Positions 61,649-64,000 of a stretch of DNA of 64,000 bases are shown here, one piece after another (within the stretch, counting starts at the first letter, position 1; each line of letters begins with the position of its first letter). The stretch comes from Streptomyces endocoffeicus (GTDB lineage: Bacteria; Actinomycetota; Actinomycetes; Streptomycetales; Streptomycetaceae), in the NCBI RefSeq assembly GCF_016741935.1, contig NZ_JAERRG010000036.1, positions 1 through 64,000 on the forward strand. Direction: 5' to 3'. The translations under genes and the position numbers were made by a program. The notes beneath the pieces were generated by a model. It ran no database searches. It was not told the DNA's origin and saw only the letters and a program-made list of their open reading frames with translations.

Positions 61649-62812
61649 GTGTACACATGGCCTGACATCAGCATCGACCGGCTCCGCACGGAGCGGCGCG
61701 AGCGGTTGACCTCGTTCATGCGGGAGCAAGGTCTGAGCCACCTGATTCTCACCGGGTTCGATCACATTCGGTACGCATCCGACTACCGTACGCAGATTAT
61801 CGCGGAGGCGTTCGACTGGTTCGCCGCCGTGGTCGACGCCGACGGCGTCATCGAGCTCTTTGTCCCCTGGGTGGATGAGGAGGTCAAGCAGCCCGAGGCC
61901 GATCTGCCGTGGATCCGAGCGGTCCACCCCATCCCGTCGTGGGCGCCAGCGGTCGGGCACCCCGTCTACTGGACCGCGCACGTGGCCCAGGCACTTGCCG
62001 GTGCGAGCCGGGTGGGTCACGAGTTGATCGACCCGCAGGTCCTGGACGGGCTGCGGGCTGCCTCGCCCACCACCGGATTCGTTCCGGTCGGACATCTGCT
62101 GTATGAGCTGCGGATCGAAAAGACAGCAGAGGAGATCGCGCTGCTCGACGCCGCGAGCAAGGTCAACGCCCGCGCCGCGGAAGCTGCCCTGCACACGGCC
62201 GCCCCCGGTCTCGCCGATTTCGATGTCCTGGCAGCTGCTATGGCCTCCGCGCAGCGGGACGGAGCGGAGTTCCTGTCGCACTCGCTGTGTAACCACCGCC
62301 GCGGCAGCGGCACCTGGTTTGGCCAGGGAACCACCTTGCGTGAGGGCGATGCGTACTTCTTCGACATCGGTCTTTATGGCGCCCATGGCTATGCTTCCGA
62401 CATCGCCCGCACCGGCTTCGTGGGGGAGCCTCCGAAGGCCGTCGCGGACGCGTACCGCACGCTGATCACGGCCCATCACATCGGTGAGGAGGCCGCGAAG
62501 CCGGGCGCGCGCGCCTCGGAGGTGGACGCGGCGGTCAACACCTATCTGGAGAGTCAGGGACTGCCGCGCACCCCGTATGCCATGGGCCACGGCGTGGGCC
62601 TGCGGGCCTGCGAACTGCCGACGATCTACCGTTCCCATCTCGTCGACCGCGACTTCGTCCTGCGGGAGGACAGCGTCATCTCCCTGGAACCGGAAACCGG
62701 CGTGTGGGTCGGCGACCAGTTCGTCCTGCTGAAGGTCGAGGACAACTACCACGTGCGCGGCGACGGCCTGCGCCGCCTGTCCGACGCCGGCTACGGCCTG
62801 GGGCTGACGTGA
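61649..62812 (+). CDS. M24-family metallopeptidase (Xaa-Pro peptidase-like)
   Basis: A 387-residue two-domain protein of the pita-bread fold. The N-terminal creatinase-like domain (about 1-150) precedes the metallopeptidase domain with the five metal ligands: Asp in YFFDIGLYG, Asp in ASDIARTG, His in MGHGVGLRA, Glu in LEPETGVW and Glu in KVEDNYH. Members cleave Xaa-Pro bonds, creatine or other amide bonds. The GTG start follows an AGGAGGT site five bases upstream. It is the first gene of an operon with an amidase-type hydrolase and a permease, which suggests use of a small amide or peptide. Confidence 0.88.
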   Translation: MYTWPDISIDRLRTERRERLTSFMREQGLSHLILTGFDHIRYASDYRTQIIAEAFDWFAAVVDADGVIELFVPWVDEEVKQPEADLPWIRAVHPIPSWAPAVGHPVYWTAHVAQALAGASRVGHELIDPQVLDGLRAASPTTGFVPVGHLLYELRIEKTAEEIALLDAASKVNARAAEAALHTAAPGLADFDVLAAAMASAQRDGAEFLSHSLCNHRRGSGTWFGQGTTLREGDAYFFDIGLYGAHGYASDIARTGFVGEPPKAVADAYRTLITAHHIGEEAAKPGARASEVDAAVNTYLESQGLPRTPYAMGHGVGLRACELPTIYRSHLVDRDFVLREDSVISLEPETGVWVGDQFVLLKVEDNYHVRGDGLRRLSDAGYGLGLT

Positions 62813-63621
62813 GCGCACACACTGGAGCGGCCCGGGAACTGCGGGTGGTGCTGGCCCAGCTCACACCCCACCCGGCAGACGTCGTTGCCAACCTCGCGCG
62901 CCTTGAGACCCTTGTCGGCGAGCATCCGCGGGCCGAACTGATGGTGTTCCCTGAGCTGTTCCTCACCGGCTACAACCTCGACGCCGTCCACGAACTGGCC
63001 CTCGACCCGCAAGGCGACGTGGTCGTGCAGGTACGGACGCTGGCGCGTCACTGGCGCACCGCCATCATCGTCGGCTTCGCCGAGATACACGGCGACAAGG
63101 TCGCCAACTCCCTGGCATGTATCGACAGCGACGGCAGTATGACAGGCGTCTACCGCAAGGCCCACCTGTTCGGCCGGGAACGAGACCACTTCACCGCCGG
63201 CGACCGGCTCCCTGTCGTCGAGCTCGCCGGGATCCGCGTGGGACCGATGATCTGCTTCGACATCGAATTCCCCGAACCGGCACGGACACTCGCCCTCGAC
63301 GGCGCCCAGCTGCTGGTGAGCGTCGCGGCCAATATGGAGCCCTACGAGCCCGATCACCATCTCGCCTCCCGCGCCCGGGCCTTGGACAACCGACTGCCCC
63401 ACATCTACGTGAACCGCACCGGGTGGGAGAGCCCGTTCGTGTTCACCGGCCACTCTCGCATCGTGGCCGCCGACGGCTCAGTCCGTCTGCAGCTGGGCGC
63501 CGACGAATGCGTGGCCTCGTCCTGCGTGACCATCGATGCCGGGACCAGCGAGCCGACCGACTACCTCAATCAGCTACGTCCCGACCTGTACGGCGGGCAG
63601 CTGCGGACAGCGTCAGGCTGA
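62809..63621 (+). CDS. Carbon-nitrogen hydrolase (nitrilase superfamily)
   Basis: A 270-residue cytosolic amidase-like enzyme with the catalytic triad Glu49 (MVFPELFL), Lys117 (YRKAHLFG) and Cys149 (MICFDIEFPE). The family hydrolyses amides, carbamoyl groups or nitriles. The start GTG overlaps the stop of the M24 gene as GTGA. Together with that peptidase it may split a small amide-bearing compound brought in by the permease that follows. Confidence 0.92.
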   Translation: MSAHTGAARELRVVLAQLTPHPADVVANLARLETLVGEHPRAELMVFPELFLTGYNLDAVHELALDPQGDVVVQVRTLARHWRTAIIVGFAEIHGDKVANSLACIDSDGSMTGVYRKAHLFGRERDHFTAGDRLPVVELAGIRVGPMICFDIEFPEPARTLALDGAQLLVSVAANMEPYEPDHHLASRARALDNRLPHIYVNRTGWESPFVFTGHSRIVAADGSVRLQLGADECVASSCVTIDAGTSEPTDYLNQLRPDLYGGQLRTASG

Positions 63622-63644
63622 CAGCCGACCCACGGGAGCACGTC

Positions 63645-64000
63645 ATGATCCCCCCTCCACACGCACCACCCCACCCCTCGGACGAGGACCAGCTCGCCGC
63701 GCTCGGCTACGCACAGCAACTCAAACGCGAGCTGGGCTTTGGGACCAACTTCGCCCTCGGCTTCGCGTTCGTCTCACCGGTCGTGGGCCTGTACTCCATC
63801 GTCGGCGCGGGCATGTTCGCCAGCGGCCCCGCGTGGATCTGGGCCCTGCTGATCGCCCTGAGCGGGCAGATGCTGGTGGCCCTGGTGTTCGCCGAACTCG
63901 CCTCACAATTCCCCATCAGCGGCGGCATCTACCAATGGAGCAGACGCCTGGTCGGCCCCCGCTACGGATGGTTCTCCGGGTGGATCTACTCCTGGACACA
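63645..64000 (+). CDS. Amino-acid permease (APC superfamily), cut by the window end
   Basis: The first 118 residues of a transporter. A short cytoplasmic N-terminus (QLKRELGFGTNFALGFAFV) leads into membrane segment 1 with its unwound SPVVGLYSIVGAG motif, then segment 2, and ELASQFPISGGIYQWSRRL, the usual APC pattern. The ATG lies 24 bases after the hydrolase stop with GGGAG upstream. It probably imports the substrate of the two hydrolases. The rest lies beyond 64000. Confidence 0.9.
   Translation, partial: MIPPPHAPPHPSDEDQLAALGYAQQLKRELGFGTNFALGFAFVSPVVGLYSIVGAGMFASGPAWIWALLIALSGQMLVALVFAELASQFPISGGIYQWSRRLVGPRYGWFSGWIYSWT

Overview
The window is very GC-rich actinobacterial DNA, most likely a Streptomyces or close relative. 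This rests on codon use, promoters and ribosome sites of actinomycete type, a DUF5302 gene, a mycothiol-era DinB protein, many GAF/SpoIIE-type and LuxR-type regulators, and remains of an AICE-like integrated element. It reads as an accessory region, perhaps a chromosome arm: intact metabolic and regulatory islands are separated by decayed insertion sequences of several families (IS1182, IS5, IS630, IS6, IS701 and several IS3-like integrase-type copies).

Layout. 1-4.4 kb: a molybdenum hydroxylase pair (FAD subunit plus fused [2Fe-2S]/Mo subunit) bordered by transposase scraps. 4.4-6.6 kb: a GAF-GAF-SpoIIE phosphatase with a C-terminal kinase-like ATPase. 7-11.4 kb: DinB protein, Old Yellow Enzyme, then a short-chain dehydrogenase divergent from its LysR regulator. 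12.0 kb: a 43-nt 3' end of a tRNA-Pro, probably an old attachment site. 12.2-15.1 kb: secreted erythromycin-esterase-like and serine beta-lactamase-like proteins. 15.3-18.8 kb: a decayed ABC transporter divergent from an intact two-component system. 19.3-22.2 kb: DUF5302 protein, DEAD-box helicase, FadR-type regulator. 22.4-28.5 kb: a sugar operon (PLP aminotransferase-fold enzyme, ABC importer, GH36-like glycosidase) with operator-like repeats next to the divergent regulator.

29.1-33.8 kb is the most unusual part: a compact minus-strand cassette of a Nudix/winged-helix regulator, a purine-nucleoside-phosphorylase-fold nucleosidase with a C-terminal tail, a 681-residue multi-pass membrane protein and a small four-helix membrane protein. 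The nucleosidase and the large membrane protein share a short beta-rich motif, which suggests that they interact. I read the cassette as a candidate conflict or stress-response system; its function is inferred, not shown. It is followed by a broken tyrosine integrase interrupted by an IS.

34-40.3 kb: IS-rich stretch with a quinone-oxidoreductase-like gene, a broken HTH gene, an ABM monooxygenase, and two nested IS701 elements, the inner one with 108-bp inverted repeats. 40.3-44.8 kb: two-component system divergent from an MMPL exporter. 45-49 kb: IS-scarred remains of a flavin monooxygenase and a cupin, two TetR regulators, a CPBP protease and a possible tiny zinc-ribbon protein. 49.3-57.3 kb: a dipeptide ABC importer with a GntR/FCD regulator and an M17 aminopeptidase divergent from it, together a peptide uptake and breakdown unit. 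57.5-59.9 kb: MarR regulator, NTF2-like protein and SGNH hydrolase, with related MarR-like sites. 60.4-61.5 kb: a nearly complete IS3-like copy. 61.6-64 kb: M24 peptidase, carbon-nitrogen hydrolase and the start of an amino-acid permease, behind a promoter carrying two copies of a palindrome.

All calls come from reading the sequence; no database search was run.
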